This document shows, piece after piece, positions 1-8,969 of a stretch of DNA of 64,000 nt. The DNA lies in the NCBI GenBank assembly GCA_001899775.1, contig MKWN01000023.1, forward strand, positions 186,796 to 250,795. Direction: 5' to 3'. The DNA comes from Thiobacillus sp. 65-29 (GTDB lineage: Bacteria; Pseudomonadota; Gammaproteobacteria; Burkholderiales; Thiobacillaceae). The translations under genes were made by a program, and so were the position numbers. The notes below the pieces were generated by a model, which was not told where the DNA came from, did not search any database, and saw only the letters and a program-made list of their open reading frames with translations. The first letter of the stretch is position 1; every line of letters starts with the position of its first letter.

Positions 1-303
1 CGGCAGCCCGCGCGCGGCGAGGCGATAGCGCGCGGCGTGCAGGCGGTCGGCCGGAACCTCGATGCGGCCGTCGACCGGCGACAGGCGATACGGGATATCC
101 AGTTGTTCCAGCGCCGCGATGATTTCGCCGCCGGCGCGATCCGACAGTTGCGCGTACAGCGTCTGGTAAGCCGGCGCGTTGAAACGCAGCCACGCCGCGG
201 CCAGCGCCGCGAGCGGCAGGACGACCAGCAAGGCGAGCATAAACCGGCGCCACGGGCTGGCGTCGACAACGAGATCGCGCAGGGCGCTCAGCCAGGCCGG
301 CAC
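1..303 (-). CDS. fliF: Flagellar M-ring protein FliF, N-terminal fragment (runs off window)
   Basis: FliF forms the MS ring, the inner-membrane base of the flagellar motor. Only the first 101 codons lie in the window; the gene continues past base 1. The translation shows a short cytoplasmic leader, a membrane segment around residues 22-40, then the typical FliF start of the ring-building domain: LYAQLSDRAGGEIIAALEQL, followed by IPYRLSP and EVPADRLHAARYRLAARGLP, very close to enterobacterial FliF. I chose the GTG at 303 because GAGGTG lies 6 bases upstream; the GTG at 312 has no such site, and an in-frame stop lies at 348-346. Whether fliG and other flagellar genes follow cannot be seen. Confidence 0.85.
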   Translation of the reverse strand, partial: MPAWLSALRDLVVDASPWRRFMLALLVVLPLAALAAAWLRFNAPAYQTLYAQLSDRAGGEIIAALEQLDIPYRLSPVDGRIEVPADRLHAARYRLAARGLP

Positions 304-326
304 TGCCCGCACCTCGTCCGTGTCAG

Positions 327-344
327 GCGGCCCGGGCGGGCCGC
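327..344. terminator. GC-rich hairpin between sixA and fliF
   Basis: An 18-base perfect palindrome-like hairpin (8-bp arms GCGGCCCG/CGGGCCGC, 2-base loop) lies between the sixA stop and the fliF start. It has no T-run, so it may be a Rho-dependent pause or a leader structure rather than a classical terminator. A TATAAT hexamer (minus strand, 383-378) sits between sixA and this hairpin and could serve fliF, but no convincing -35 was seen. Confidence 0.35.
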
Positions 345-390
345 GTCAGGCTGGAGGGAGTGAATGTCCACGCCCTGATTATATAGTGCG

Positions 391-843
391 TTACAACCAG
401 TCCGGCGCCGCAACGGCACGCAACACGACGTCCACGCGACCATCGCGCTCGCGCCCCTGAAACCACCAGATCGCGCCTTTCTTCAGTGCGGTGTCGAGGT
501 CCTTGCCGGCAAGCAGGCGCATCGCGGCCTGGCCCAGGGTCGGCTGATGCCCCACCACCAGGGCCGGGGCGGGTGCATCCGGCCAGCCGGCGGCGGCGAG
601 CACGGCATCGGCCGTCGCGCCCGGCGCGAGCGCTGCCAGCGTCTCGTAATGGCGCCCCAGTGCCTGCGCGGTCTGCATGGTGCGCGTGGCGGGACTGACG
701 AGCACGCGGATATCCGGCGGCAAACGCGGATTGAGCCAGTCGGCCACGCGCGAAGCCTGCTTGCGGCCACGCGCGGTAAGCTCGCGCTCGAGGTCGGGCA
801 CACCATCCTCGGCTTCGGCATGGCGCCACAGTATCAGGTCCAT
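391..843 (-). CDS. sixA: SixA-type phosphohistidine phosphatase (histidine phosphatase superfamily)
   Basis: A 150-residue member of the histidine phosphatase (RHG) superfamily. SixA proteins remove phosphate from phosphohistidine in two-component phosphorelays or PTS proteins. Visible are the N-terminal catalytic WRHAEAE (His8) and the second catalytic histidine in VVGHQPTLG. Length fits SixA (about 160), much shorter than cofactor-dependent mutases. The ATG at 843 is preceded by GGAG at good spacing; an ATG at 864 in the same frame lacks one. It starts 28 bases after the stop of the CHASE2 kinase gene, so it is probably last in that operon, which makes a role in dephosphorylating that relay an attractive inference. 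Confidence 0.82.
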   Translation of the reverse strand: MDLILWRHAEAEDGVPDLERELTARGRKQASRVADWLNPRLPPDIRVLVSPATRTMQTAQALGRHYETLAALAPGATADAVLAAAGWPDAPAPALVVGHQPTLGQAAMRLLAGKDLDTALKKGAIWWFQGRERDGRVDVVLRAVAAPDWL

Positions 844-871
844 TTTCGGCTCCACTTTACCCATGATTTTC

Positions 872-2809
872 CTATTGTGCAGCCTTCGCCAGCGCAGGCG
901 ATCGCAGCGGCAGGCGCAGACTGAAGCAGGTGGGTGCGCCGGGCTCGCTCGACACGCTCGTGCTGCCGCCGTGCTTTTCCGCCACGGTGCGAACGAAGTA
1001 AAGACCGAGGCCGGTTCCGCCCGCCGCGCCGCTGCCGCGGCTGAAGCGCTGGAACAGGCGTGCCTGCACCTCGGGACTGATGCCCGGTCCACGATCGGTG
1101 ACGGCAAGCGTCGCCCAGTCATCCGTGGTCTCCAGCGCCACTTCGACCGCGCTCTCCTGTGGTGCATGCTGCACGGCATTCAGCACCAGATTCAGCAGCG
1201 CACGATGCAGGAGGCCGAATTCACCCTGCATCCACACCGGTTCGTCCGGCAGGCGGCGTACCAGATGCACGCTGCGGGCACGCGCCACGGTCCACGCGTC
1301 GTCGACGGCCTGGTGGGCCAGTGCGACGAGATCGAGCTCCTCGAAGCGGGTGGCATCCAGCGCCTCGGCACGCGCCGCGCGCAGGAACTTTTCGGCCAGG
1401 GTCAGCGCACGGGCCAGCGGCTCGTGCAGGCGCGCGGCACCGGGTACGTCGTCCAGTCGCATCAGTGCGGCGGCGATCGGCGCACGGATGTCGTGCGAGA
1501 GAAACGCCAGGGTTTCGCGCCGCTCTTCCTGCAACTGGCGCAGGCGGTACGATGCGGCCTGAACCTGGCGAATGCGGGCCGCGAAGGGATCGCGCGGCAG
1601 CGCGTGCAACGGCAGGCCTTCTTCGCTGCCAAGCTGCTGGTGCAGACGCTTCAGCTCGTGGTCGAGGAAACGGCCGGCACTTTCCAGCCGTCGCCAGCTC
1701 CATACCGGGTAGGCCAGCAAAATCGCCAACAGCGCCCCGGCAGGCGGCACCCAGATCTGCACCAGCCCCGGCAGCAGCGCCGCGACAACCATCACCGCCG
1801 CGAACCACACGCTGGTGGCAACCAGTCCACCCAGCGGATGGGTACGCGGCAGCCAGGCGAGCGGCGCCAGCGCGAGCAGCGCCCCGATCGCCAGCACCCA
1901 CGCCAGCGGCACCTCGCGCACGAGGCGGCCGCTGCGCATGGCGTCGAGCGCGTTGGCGTGGATTTCCACCCCTGGCATCGGCTGGCGCTGACCGGACACC
2001 GGTGTCGGCAGGAGGTCGCCCATGCCGGCCGCGGTGGCGCCGACCAGCACAATGCGATCGCGGAAGGTGCCGGGCGCGAAATCGCCCGTCAGCACCTGCA
2101 CGTAGGACAGCGTACGCACGTGTCCCGGCGGACCGAGGAAGGCGAAGCGCCGCTGCGCCTGCCGTACCAGCGCGAATGGTGATTCCTCCGCGATCTTCGG
2201 CGGGGTGCGTGACAGGCTCGACGGCAGCAGGCCCGCCACGTCGAGTACCGCCTGCGCGAAGTGCGGCCACACCGGGGCACCCACGCCCTCCCACAGAAAC
2301 AGGCTGCGGCCGATACCGTCGAGGTCGAGCTCGACATGCACGCGCCCGAGGCCGGCGGCCTGTTCCACGAGTTGGGGCAGCGGCAGGGTCTCCAGCACCT
2401 GGCCGTTGACGCGGTTGTTCTCCAGCAGCACCGGCAACACGACATTGCCGGCGCGAGCCACCGCCTCGGCAAGCAGCGCGTCGGCCGGCTGGTCCGCCGT
2501 GTCCGGCTCGGCAAACACCAGGTCGAGCCCGATGACGCGCGCGCCGTCGGCATGCAGGCGGTCGAGCAGCGTCGCGTGCAGCCGGCGCGACCACGGCCAG
2601 CGTCCAAGCTTGGACAGGCTGTCCTCGTCGATCCCGACGATGACGATGTCGGCCGGTGGCGGGCGCACCTGCAGGCGCAGGCCGAGATCGTAGAGAAGAT
2701 TGTCGACGCGCCCGAGCACGCCGCTGCCGGTGGTCACGGCTGCCACCAGCAGCAGGATCAGCGCACTCGAGAAACGGTCGTTGCCAAACAGGTGCAGCAG
2801 GCGACGCAC
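872..2809 (-). CDS. CHASE2-domain sensor histidine kinase
   Basis: A 645-residue membrane sensor kinase. An N-terminal membrane segment (about 14-32) is followed by a CHASE2 extracytoplasmic sensor (about 35-300, with the typical IVIVGIDEDSLSKLGRWPW and IGLDLVFAEPD signatures), then a block of three membrane segments (about 305-375), a short coiled coil, and a HisKA-HATPase core. The phosphoacceptor is His439 in FLSHDIRAP; the ATP-binding N box is NLVLNAVQHAP, G1 is DRGPGI and G2 is GGTGLGLYFV. The gene follows the LysM/FecR gene by 7 bases and lies in one operon with the response regulator upstream, its likely partner. The stimulus is unknown. Confidence 0.9.
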   Translation of the reverse strand: MRRLLHLFGNDRFSSALILLLVAAVTTGSGVLGRVDNLLYDLGLRLQVRPPPADIVIVGIDEDSLSKLGRWPWSRRLHATLLDRLHADGARVIGLDLVFAEPDTADQPADALLAEAVARAGNVVLPVLLENNRVNGQVLETLPLPQLVEQAAGLGRVHVELDLDGIGRSLFLWEGVGAPVWPHFAQAVLDVAGLLPSSLSRTPPKIAEESPFALVRQAQRRFAFLGPPGHVRTLSYVQVLTGDFAPGTFRDRIVLVGATAAGMGDLLPTPVSGQRQPMPGVEIHANALDAMRSGRLVREVPLAWVLAIGALLALAPLAWLPRTHPLGGLVATSVWFAAVMVVAALLPGLVQIWVPPAGALLAILLAYPVWSWRRLESAGRFLDHELKRLHQQLGSEEGLPLHALPRDPFAARIRQVQAASYRLRQLQEERRETLAFLSHDIRAPIAAALMRLDDVPGAARLHEPLARALTLAEKFLRAARAEALDATRFEELDLVALAHQAVDDAWTVARARSVHLVRRLPDEPVWMQGEFGLLHRALLNLVLNAVQHAPQESAVEVALETTDDWATLAVTDRGPGISPEVQARLFQRFSRGSGAAGGTGLGLYFVRTVAEKHGGSTSVSSEPGAPTCFSLRLPLRSPALAKAAQ

Positions 2810-2816
2810 GGGGCAA

Positions 2817-4433
2817 TCACAGCAGCAGCGGCAGCAGGAGAAGCAGCACGGGCCAGCGCGGCGGCGGCGGTGCCTCGATCAGGCGGCTCGCCCACGGACC
2901 GGCGGTGCCATCGGCTTCGACCAGGCGGGCGGCGAGATAGTGATCGGCCCGTTTGACGCCGGTCGCGCGCATCTGGCCGTCGGCGCTCGTTCCCTGCCAG
3001 ACCGGCTGCCGGCGTTCGGCATCGGTGGACAGCACGAGTTCGTAATGCAGCCCGGGCGGTGGCGGCGGCAGGGCGAGCGTGAGCGTGCCATCGGCAAACT
3101 GCGGCGCGGCCTGTGCCAGGTCCGGCGCACCCGGCAGCGGATCGTAGACGAAGCGCTGCGGCGGTGCGAACGGCCCCGGGCCGTCGGCGTCGACGCTTGC
3201 CACGCGCCAGTGATACGTACCCGGCGCGAGGTCCGCCGCCGGCTGCTGGCGGCTGTCCGCAGTGCGTGTCGCCAGCAAGGGCTCGGCGAAACCCGCATCG
3301 CGCGCCAGTTCCACCCGATAGGCGTCGGCGCCCACCACGGGACTCCATTGCAGAACGGGACGCGGCGTGCGTACGCGCGCACCGGGGCCCACGACCAGCG
3401 GCGGGAAAGGCCGCGCATCGACCTCGAATGCGTGCACGGCATCCTGCCCTTGCAGACCCAGCGCATCGGCCGCACGCACGCGCAGGGTGTAATGACCGTC
3501 GGGTAGATCGCCGAAACCGAGTTGCGGCACGTCGCTCGTCTGTTCCAGGAGAATGCGCTCGAATGTCGCATCCGGCGCGATCTGCCCCTGCCAGGCCACG
3601 GCACCGGCCTGCGCCGGCAGCACGAAGCGCAGCGGCAGCGCATCGATGCGCCGCGGCAGCGCGGCCAGATCCGGCGCCGGCAGCAAGGCCACCGGCGACT
3701 GCGGCGGCTGTCCCGCCGCGGCCAGGCTGCCCTGCCCGGCGCCGACCCGCATCTCGCGCCCGGCGGCGACAAGACCGACCGCGCCTTCCAGGGTTTCCTC
3801 GCGGGTGACGTCGGTATCCGCCGCGACACGGAAACGGGTGCCCCGGACCGCCGCCACCGCCGAGGGGGTGATCACCTGCAGCCGGCTGCCCGTCGCACGA
3901 GCGGGATTGGCGCCCACCTCGACACGACCGTGTTGCAGGCGCAGGCGGCTGTCGACCATGCCGCCCCCCGCATACACGCTAAGCGTATCGAGCGCCAGGC
4001 GTGCGCCGGGCTGCAACACCAGCAGCGAGCCGTCGGCAAGCCGCAGGGTGACGCTGCTGTTCGCCCCCGCGGCGAGGGCCGCACCGGCACCGAGCGTCTC
4101 ACCGGCCGCGACCGGGCGCTCGGCCGCGCCCGGCAGCGTCACGCGCGCATCGCCGGATACGGCGACGACCTGCGCCGGTGCCGGTTCGTGGCGCAGCCAC
4201 GCGAGCGGAATGCGCAGGGTGCTGCCGGGCAGCAACCGGTAAGGATCGGCGATGCCGTTGAGACGCTGCACGCGCGGCCAGTCCTGCGCACGCGCAAGAT
4301 AACGCGCCGACACGCCGATGAGGGTGTCGCCAGGCCGCAGGGTGTAGCGCCATTCCGGGGCGTCGTCGGTGGCAGGCGGCGCGGCGAATGCCGGCAGCGC
4401 GAACAGCAGCAGGGCAAGGAAACGCGCGCGCAT
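2817..4433 (-). CDS. Exported LysM-FecR domain protein of the CHASE2 operon
   Basis: A 538-residue exported protein. It has a cleavable-looking signal peptide (first 17 residues), a LysM peptidoglycan-binding module (about 28-77, YTLRPGDTLIGV), a FecR-type beta domain (about 95-200, with AVRGTRFRVAAD), then fibronectin-III-like segments with repeated YRVELARDAGF/YHWRVASVDADG patterns, and a hydrophobic C-terminus (PVLLLLLPLLL) that may anchor it. FecR/LysM proteins are often encoded beside CHASE2 sensors, so I infer that it helps present an envelope signal to the kinase. It lies 3 bases downstream of the response regulator gene. The biochemical role is not known. Confidence 0.8.
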   Translation of the reverse strand: MRARFLALLLFALPAFAAPPATDDAPEWRYTLRPGDTLIGVSARYLARAQDWPRVQRLNGIADPYRLLPGSTLRIPLAWLRHEPAPAQVVAVSGDARVTLPGAAERPVAAGETLGAGAALAAGANSSVTLRLADGSLLVLQPGARLALDTLSVYAGGGMVDSRLRLQHGRVEVGANPARATGSRLQVITPSAVAAVRGTRFRVAADTDVTREETLEGAVGLVAAGREMRVGAGQGSLAAAGQPPQSPVALLPAPDLAALPRRIDALPLRFVLPAQAGAVAWQGQIAPDATFERILLEQTSDVPQLGFGDLPDGHYTLRVRAADALGLQGQDAVHAFEVDARPFPPLVVGPGARVRTPRPVLQWSPVVGADAYRVELARDAGFAEPLLATRTADSRQQPAADLAPGTYHWRVASVDADGPGPFAPPQRFVYDPLPGAPDLAQAAPQFADGTLTLALPPPPPGLHYELVLSTDAERRQPVWQGTSADGQMRATGVKRADHYLAARLVEADGTAGPWASRLIEAPPPPRWPVLLLLLPLLL

Positions 4434-4436
4434 GGC

Positions 4437-5120
4437 CTACTCGACGCGCTCCAGGCGGTAGCCCTGGCGATACACCGAGGTAAGCCGCCAGCCGTTTTCC
4501 GGCACCAGCTTCAGCTTGCTGCGCAGATGGCTGACATGCACGTCGACGGTACGCGTGTCGATGTCGGGGCTGGAACCCCATACCACCTGGATGAGGTGTC
4601 CACGCGGCAGCAGCATGCCGACCCGGCCGAAGAAGTACAGGGCGAGTTCGGTCTCCTTCTCGGTGAGCCTCACGGGCGCACCGTCCTGTTCGAAGCGACG
4701 CTTGTCGAAGTCGATGCGCAGGCCGCCGAAGTCCTGCACCGGCTCCGGCCGCAATTGCGCCGAGCAGCGTCGCGCCACCGCATGGATACGCGCGACCAGC
4801 ACGCTGCGCGAGGGCGGCTTGACCATGTAATCGTCGGCACCCGCCTGGATGACCTGCACCACATCTTCCTCGGCGTCGCGCCCGGTGAGAAAGACCACCG
4901 GCGGCAGGGTGCCCTTGAGCTTCAGACTGGCCATGACGTCGGGACCGCTCATGTCGGGCAGCATCCAGTCGAACAGGCACAGGTCGTAGCGTTCTTCGGA
5001 CAGCGCGCGCACGCACTCGCGCCCGGAGCGGAACCAGGTGACGTCGTGGCCGGCCTGTTCCAGCCATTCGATAATGGTGGCGGCGAAGGCGGCGTCATCT
5101 TCCAGGAAGGCGATTTTCAT
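4437..5120 (-). CDS. OmpR/PhoB-type response regulator
   Basis: A 227-residue two-component response regulator. The receiver domain has the acidic pair at residues 8-9 (FLEDD), phosphoacceptor Asp51 (LFDWMLPD) and the conserved Lys near 101 (DYMVKPPS). The C-terminal half is a winged-helix DNA-binding domain (LTEKETELALYF, then VDVHVSHLRSKL and YRQGYRLE). It is the first gene of the operon with the LysM/FecR protein and the CHASE2 kinase, so that kinase is the likely partner. The ATG at 5120 gives the normal receiver start; an upstream in-frame ATG at about 5156 would add 12 residues with no homology, and neither has a strong ribosome site. Confidence 0.88.
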   Translation of the reverse strand: MKIAFLEDDAAFAATIIEWLEQAGHDVTWFRSGRECVRALSEERYDLCLFDWMLPDMSGPDVMASLKLKGTLPPVVFLTGRDAEEDVVQVIQAGADDYMVKPPSRSVLVARIHAVARRCSAQLRPEPVQDFGGLRIDFDKRRFEQDGAPVRLTEKETELALYFFGRVGMLLPRGHLIQVVWGSSPDIDTRTVDVHVSHLRSKLKLVPENGWRLTSVYRQGYRLERVE

Positions 5121-5187
5121 GGCAGGCGATGCATGCGGGGAGGGCCCGGAATTCATTGTTGGCAGTCCGATTCGCGATTGTGCTTGG

Positions 5188-5207
5188 AAAAAGCGGGGGA
5201 ATCCCGC
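5188..5207 (-). terminator. Rho-independent terminator after the CYTH-CHAD gene
   Basis: Read on the minus strand, GCGGG, a 5-base loop and CCCGC are followed directly by TTTTT. It begins 8 bases after the CYTH-CHAD stop codon and precedes the response-regulator gene, so it should separate the two transcription units. Confidence 0.65.
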
Positions 5208-5214
5208 CCCCAAT

Positions 5215-6747
5215 CTACCAGCAAGGGCGCAATTTGACGAAATTTTGCAGTTCCACCACCCTTGCATCGCCATCGGCCCCCGCGGCGACGGCAGCGAGCC
5301 AGCCACGCGCGAACATGAGCATCGGGGCCGGTCCTGCATCCCGCAGCAGCCCGGCTCCGACATGCGCGTCGTTGCAGCGTCCGAGGCTGTCCTGCAGGCG
5401 GCACAGCGCGGCCAGATACGGCGTCCCGCGACACGTCGGAAACAGCGCCCCGAAGAATTCAACGGCGTAGCGCTGGCGCTTGATCGCTATACGCAGCGCG
5501 TGTCGCTGCGCCGGTGTCAGCGTGGCGAACGTGCGGGCACCGGCGACGATGCCTTGTTGCCCGCGCCGCAGGGATCGCCGCGCCAGATCGACGAGCGGCG
5601 ACGCCTGCACCGCGCGCCGGGACTCCGGCGCCTGGCGCCAGCCGTGCTGCTGCAGCCAGCGCTGCATGGCCAACAGCCAGACGCCGGGATGCGCCGCAGC
5701 GAGCGCCTCACGCATCGCCGCATGCACCGCTTGCCGCTGCGCCTCGAGTACCCGCATGCCCTCCGCAAAGGCCACAGGATCGGCCGCATACGGCGCGATC
5801 ACCGGCAGCGTCTCCGCGCACAGCACGTCCCAATCACGCGCCGGACCCAGCGCGGCGGCCAGCGCGCGCAAGCCACCCAGCAAGGGCGCCGGCAGCACGC
5901 ACGCCTTGCGGTACAGTCGCAGCGCCGCACGCAATCGCCTCAGCGCCACCCGCGCCTGATGCACGGACTCGGTATCTGCGCCCTCTCCCGCATGGGGCCA
6001 AAGATCGCTGAGCGGGAACAGCACACCGGGCAGGCTCGCCTGGAAATGCGCCAGACAGTTCTGTACCGTCGCGGCGAAACCTTCTTCCACGCTCGCGCGT
6101 GGATCGAGTTCGAGCGCCGCGGCGCGCGCCGCGACGGGGGCATCTCCGCGTGCCAGGCGCGCGCCGCGCTCGGCCTTGCTGGTGTCGAACGGCAGGCAGT
6201 CGAACGTGCCCGCCCAATCCAGCGCCAGCGCGAACAAGGCGTCCGCCTGGCCGCCCTTGAGTTCGAGTTCGACCTCGCACAGCGGCTCGCGGCGTCCCCC
6301 TGCACGCACCTCGCCTACGTCCAGTGCCACCTCGATCTGCGCGCCGCCGCGCCCCTTCACCCGCCAGGCCGTGCGATGAAAGCGCGTCTCGAACGCGGGC
6401 ACCAGCGCCCCGCGCACAACCTCCGGCACATACGCCCGCGCCTCGGGCGGGAAGCGCGACCAGTCGAGTGCACCGCGTTTCACCGTCATCTCGAATTCGA
6501 CCCGCCGCGACAGACCACCGGCACGCTCGCCCTCGGTTTTCAGCGTCTGCATCCAGCGGCGGCCCGAGCGCCGCAGCCGCAGCGCCACCCCGGCCGCACT
6601 CAAGGCGAAGTCCGGCGTGTCGAAATAGAGGGTGACGAGATCCTGCTCCCGCGGCACGCTACGCCGCCGCGCCATGCGCCGCACGAAGGCGTCGATCTGC
6701 GTCGGCGGCAATGTCAGCTTGAGTTCGATTTCGAGCGGAGCGTTCAT
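5215..6747 (-). CDS. CYTH-CHAD fusion protein (polyphosphate-associated)
   Basis: A 510-residue two-domain protein. The N-terminal CYTH (triphosphate tunnel) domain, about 1-200, has the signature ExExK (Glu6, Glu8, Lys10 in LEIELKL) and alternating charged strands. The C-terminal CHAD domain (about 215-500) is helical and rich in His and Arg (VHQARVALRRLRAALRLYRK; LRIAIKRQRYAVEFF). CYTH enzymes hydrolyse inorganic triphosphate or related substrates, and CHAD domains bind polyphosphate. The gene is divergent from ppk with only 64 bases between, which supports a link to polyphosphate metabolism or granules. The ATG at 6747 starts directly at the CYTH motif; upstream in-frame codons are shadow sequence from ppk. 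Confidence 0.88.
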   Translation of the reverse strand: MNAPLEIELKLTLPPTQIDAFVRRMARRRSVPREQDLVTLYFDTPDFALSAAGVALRLRRSGRRWMQTLKTEGERAGGLSRRVEFEMTVKRGALDWSRFPPEARAYVPEVVRGALVPAFETRFHRTAWRVKGRGGAQIEVALDVGEVRAGGRREPLCEVELELKGGQADALFALALDWAGTFDCLPFDTSKAERGARLARGDAPVAARAAALELDPRASVEEGFAATVQNCLAHFQASLPGVLFPLSDLWPHAGEGADTESVHQARVALRRLRAALRLYRKACVLPAPLLGGLRALAAALGPARDWDVLCAETLPVIAPYAADPVAFAEGMRVLEAQRQAVHAAMREALAAAHPGVWLLAMQRWLQQHGWRQAPESRRAVQASPLVDLARRSLRRGQQGIVAGARTFATLTPAQRHALRIAIKRQRYAVEFFGALFPTCRGTPYLAALCRLQDSLGRCNDAHVGAGLLRDAGPAPMLMFARGWLAAVAAGADGDARVVELQNFVKLRPCW

Positions 6748-6811
6748 GGGACGATGATGCGCCACAGGCGGCGGACATTGATGATCGAAACACGTAAAGG
6801 ATAATGCAACG

Positions 6812-8878
6812 ATGACACACCTCGACCCGGACACCCTCCTCAACCGCGAGCTCGGCATCCTCGAGTTCCAGCGCCGCGTGCTGGCGCAGGCGGAAGACCC
6901 CGGCGTACCACTGCTGGAACGCCTGAAATTCCTCTGCATCTTTTCCAGCAACCTGGACGAGTTCTTCGAGGTGCGGGTGGCCGGCCTCAAGGAGCAGATC
7001 CGCGCGAATGCGACCCAGCGCTCGGCCGACGGCCTGACCGCGCGCCAGCAATACCGCGCGGTGTCCGAAACCGCGCATGCGCTGGTGGCGCGCGAGTACG
7101 AGTTGTTCAACCAGCACATCATCCCCGCGCTGGCCACCGAGGGCATCCACTTCTTCCGCCGCACGCACTGGAACGAAGCACAGGCGGCGTGGATCCGCGA
7201 CTATTTCTTCCGCGAGCTGATGCCCGTGTTGACGCCGATCGGCCTCGACCCCTCGCATCCCTTCCCACGCGTACTCAACAAGAGTCTGAACTTCGCGGTG
7301 GAACTGTCCGGGCGCGACGCCTTCGGGCGCAGTTCCGGCGCCGCCGTGGTGCAGGCGCCGCGCGCGCTGCCGCGGGTGATCCATCTCCCCGAAGCGGTCG
7401 CCGGCTGCGCGCACGGCTTCGTGTTCCTGTCCTCGGTCCTGCACGCGCACGTCGGCGAGCTGTTCGCCGGCATGACGGTCGAAGGCTGCTACCAGTTTCG
7501 CGTCACCCGCAACTCCGATCTCTTCGTCGACGACGAGGAAACCAAGAACCTACGCCAGGCCTTGCAGGGCGAACTGCCGCAGCGCAATTTCGGCGCGGCG
7601 GTGCGGCTGGAAGTCGCCGACAACTGCTCGCCGGCCATGGCCGCCTTCCTGCTGGAACAGTTCGAACTCGGTGCCGACGATCTGTACCAAGCCAACGGCC
7701 CGGTCAACCTCGTGCGGCTGATGCAGGTGCCCGACTGGGTCGACCGGCCCGATCTCAAGTTCCCGCCCTTCGTGCCCGCCCTGCCCGCACGGCTCGCCAA
7801 GGACGCCGACATCTTTGCGCAGATCCGCAAGGGCGACATGCTGCTGCACCATCCCTTCGAGTCCTTCCAGCCGGTCATCGATTTCATCGAACAGGCGGCG
7901 ATCGACCCGCAGGTCGTCGCCATCCGCCAGACCGTGTACCGCACCGGCACCGACTCGCAACTGATGCAGGCGCTGATCCGTGCCGCGCAGGCGGGCAAGG
8001 AAGTCATCGTGGTGGTCGAACTGCTGGCACGCTTCGACGAGGAAGCCAACATCAACTGGGCGGCACGACTGGAGGCGGTGGGCGCGCACGTCGTGTATGG
8101 CGTGGTCGGCCACAAGACGCACGCCAAGCTGGCGCTCGTGGTGCGCCGCGAGGAAGGCGGGCTGCGCCGCTACGCGCACCTGGGCACCGGCAACTACCAT
8201 GCGCGCACCGCGCGCCTGTATACCGATTTCGGCCTGCTCACCTGCGACGAGGCGATGACCGCCGATGTCGCCAGCCTGTTCACCCAGATCACCGGCCTGG
8301 GCAAGGCCGGCAAACTGAAGCGCCTGTGGCAGTCGCCCTTCACACTGCACAGCGAGGTCATCGCCGCGATCGAGCGCGAGGCGGCCTTCGCCGCCGCCGG
8401 CAAACCCGCCGCCCTCATCGCCAAGATGAACGCCCTGCTCGAACCGCGTGTCATCGCCGCGCTCTACGCTGCCAGCCAGGCCGGGGTGAAGATCGACCTC
8501 ATCGTGCGCGGCGTGTGTGCACTCAAGCCCGGCATCAAGGGGTTGTCGGAGAACATCCGGGTGCGCTCCATCGTCGGCCGCTTCCTCGAACACACACGCA
8601 TCTTTTATTTCAGGAATGGCGGCGACGAACGTGTATACCTGTCGTCCGCCGACTGGATGGACCGCAATTTCTTCCGCCGCATCGAAACCGCCTTTCCCGT
8701 GCTCAACCCCAAACTGAAAAAACGCGTCATCGGCGAGGGACTGAAACCCTACCTGCGCGACAACATGCAGGCCTGGGAGATGCAGCCCGACGGCAGCTAT
8801 CGCCATCGCCGCAAGCGCGGCGCCAAGGCCTGTTGCGCGCAGACCGAGTTGCTGGCGCTGCTGGCGAAGGGGAAATAG
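6812..8878 (+). CDS. ppk: Polyphosphate kinase 1
   Basis: PPK1 reversibly transfers the ATP gamma-phosphate onto a growing polyphosphate chain. The 688 residues equal the E. coli length. N and head domains are recognisable (LNRELGILEFQRRVL; FSSNLDEFFEVRVAG). The two catalytic histidines are visible, one in the THAK segment (residue about 437) and one in the LEHTRIFYFRNGG segment (about 595). The ATG at 6812 is preceded by AAAGGA; an ATG 7 bases upstream is out of frame and stops at once. It is divergent from the CYTH-CHAD gene. No convincing Pho box could be recognised in the 64-base gap. Confidence 0.96.
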   Translation: MTHLDPDTLLNRELGILEFQRRVLAQAEDPGVPLLERLKFLCIFSSNLDEFFEVRVAGLKEQIRANATQRSADGLTARQQYRAVSETAHALVAREYELFNQHIIPALATEGIHFFRRTHWNEAQAAWIRDYFFRELMPVLTPIGLDPSHPFPRVLNKSLNFAVELSGRDAFGRSSGAAVVQAPRALPRVIHLPEAVAGCAHGFVFLSSVLHAHVGELFAGMTVEGCYQFRVTRNSDLFVDDEETKNLRQALQGELPQRNFGAAVRLEVADNCSPAMAAFLLEQFELGADDLYQANGPVNLVRLMQVPDWVDRPDLKFPPFVPALPARLAKDADIFAQIRKGDMLLHHPFESFQPVIDFIEQAAIDPQVVAIRQTVYRTGTDSQLMQALIRAAQAGKEVIVVVELLARFDEEANINWAARLEAVGAHVVYGVVGHKTHAKLALVVRREEGGLRRYAHLGTGNYHARTARLYTDFGLLTCDEAMTADVASLFTQITGLGKAGKLKRLWQSPFTLHSEVIAAIEREAAFAAAGKPAALIAKMNALLEPRVIAALYAASQAGVKIDLIVRGVCALKPGIKGLSENIRVRSIVGRFLEHTRIFYFRNGGDERVYLSSADWMDRNFFRRIETAFPVLNPKLKKRVIGEGLKPYLRDNMQAWEMQPDGSYRHRRKRGAKACCAQTELLALLAKGK

Positions 8879-8880
8879 GC

Positions 8881-8899
8881 GGCGTGCGTTGCGCACGCC
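8881..8899 (+). terminator. Hairpin after ppk
   Basis: Perfect 8-bp stem GGCGTGCG/CGCACGCC with a 3-base loop, 2 bases after the ppk stop. No T-run follows, so termination is likely but not certain; it could instead protect the mRNA 3' end. Confidence 0.45.
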
Positions 8900-8969
8900 C
8901 CCTTGAAACCCCGGAGCTTCACCCTCATTTGCCGTGAACCTTGTATGTGAGTCAACGGGAGATCACGGC

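Noticed and set aside
677..2182. Plus-strand frame of 501 codons opposite sixA and the CHASE2 kinase
   Set aside because: Antisense shadow of a kinase with all catalytic boxes intact.
6748..6811. Pho box for ppk
   Set aside because: No pair of 7-base direct repeats of the expected type in the short gap.
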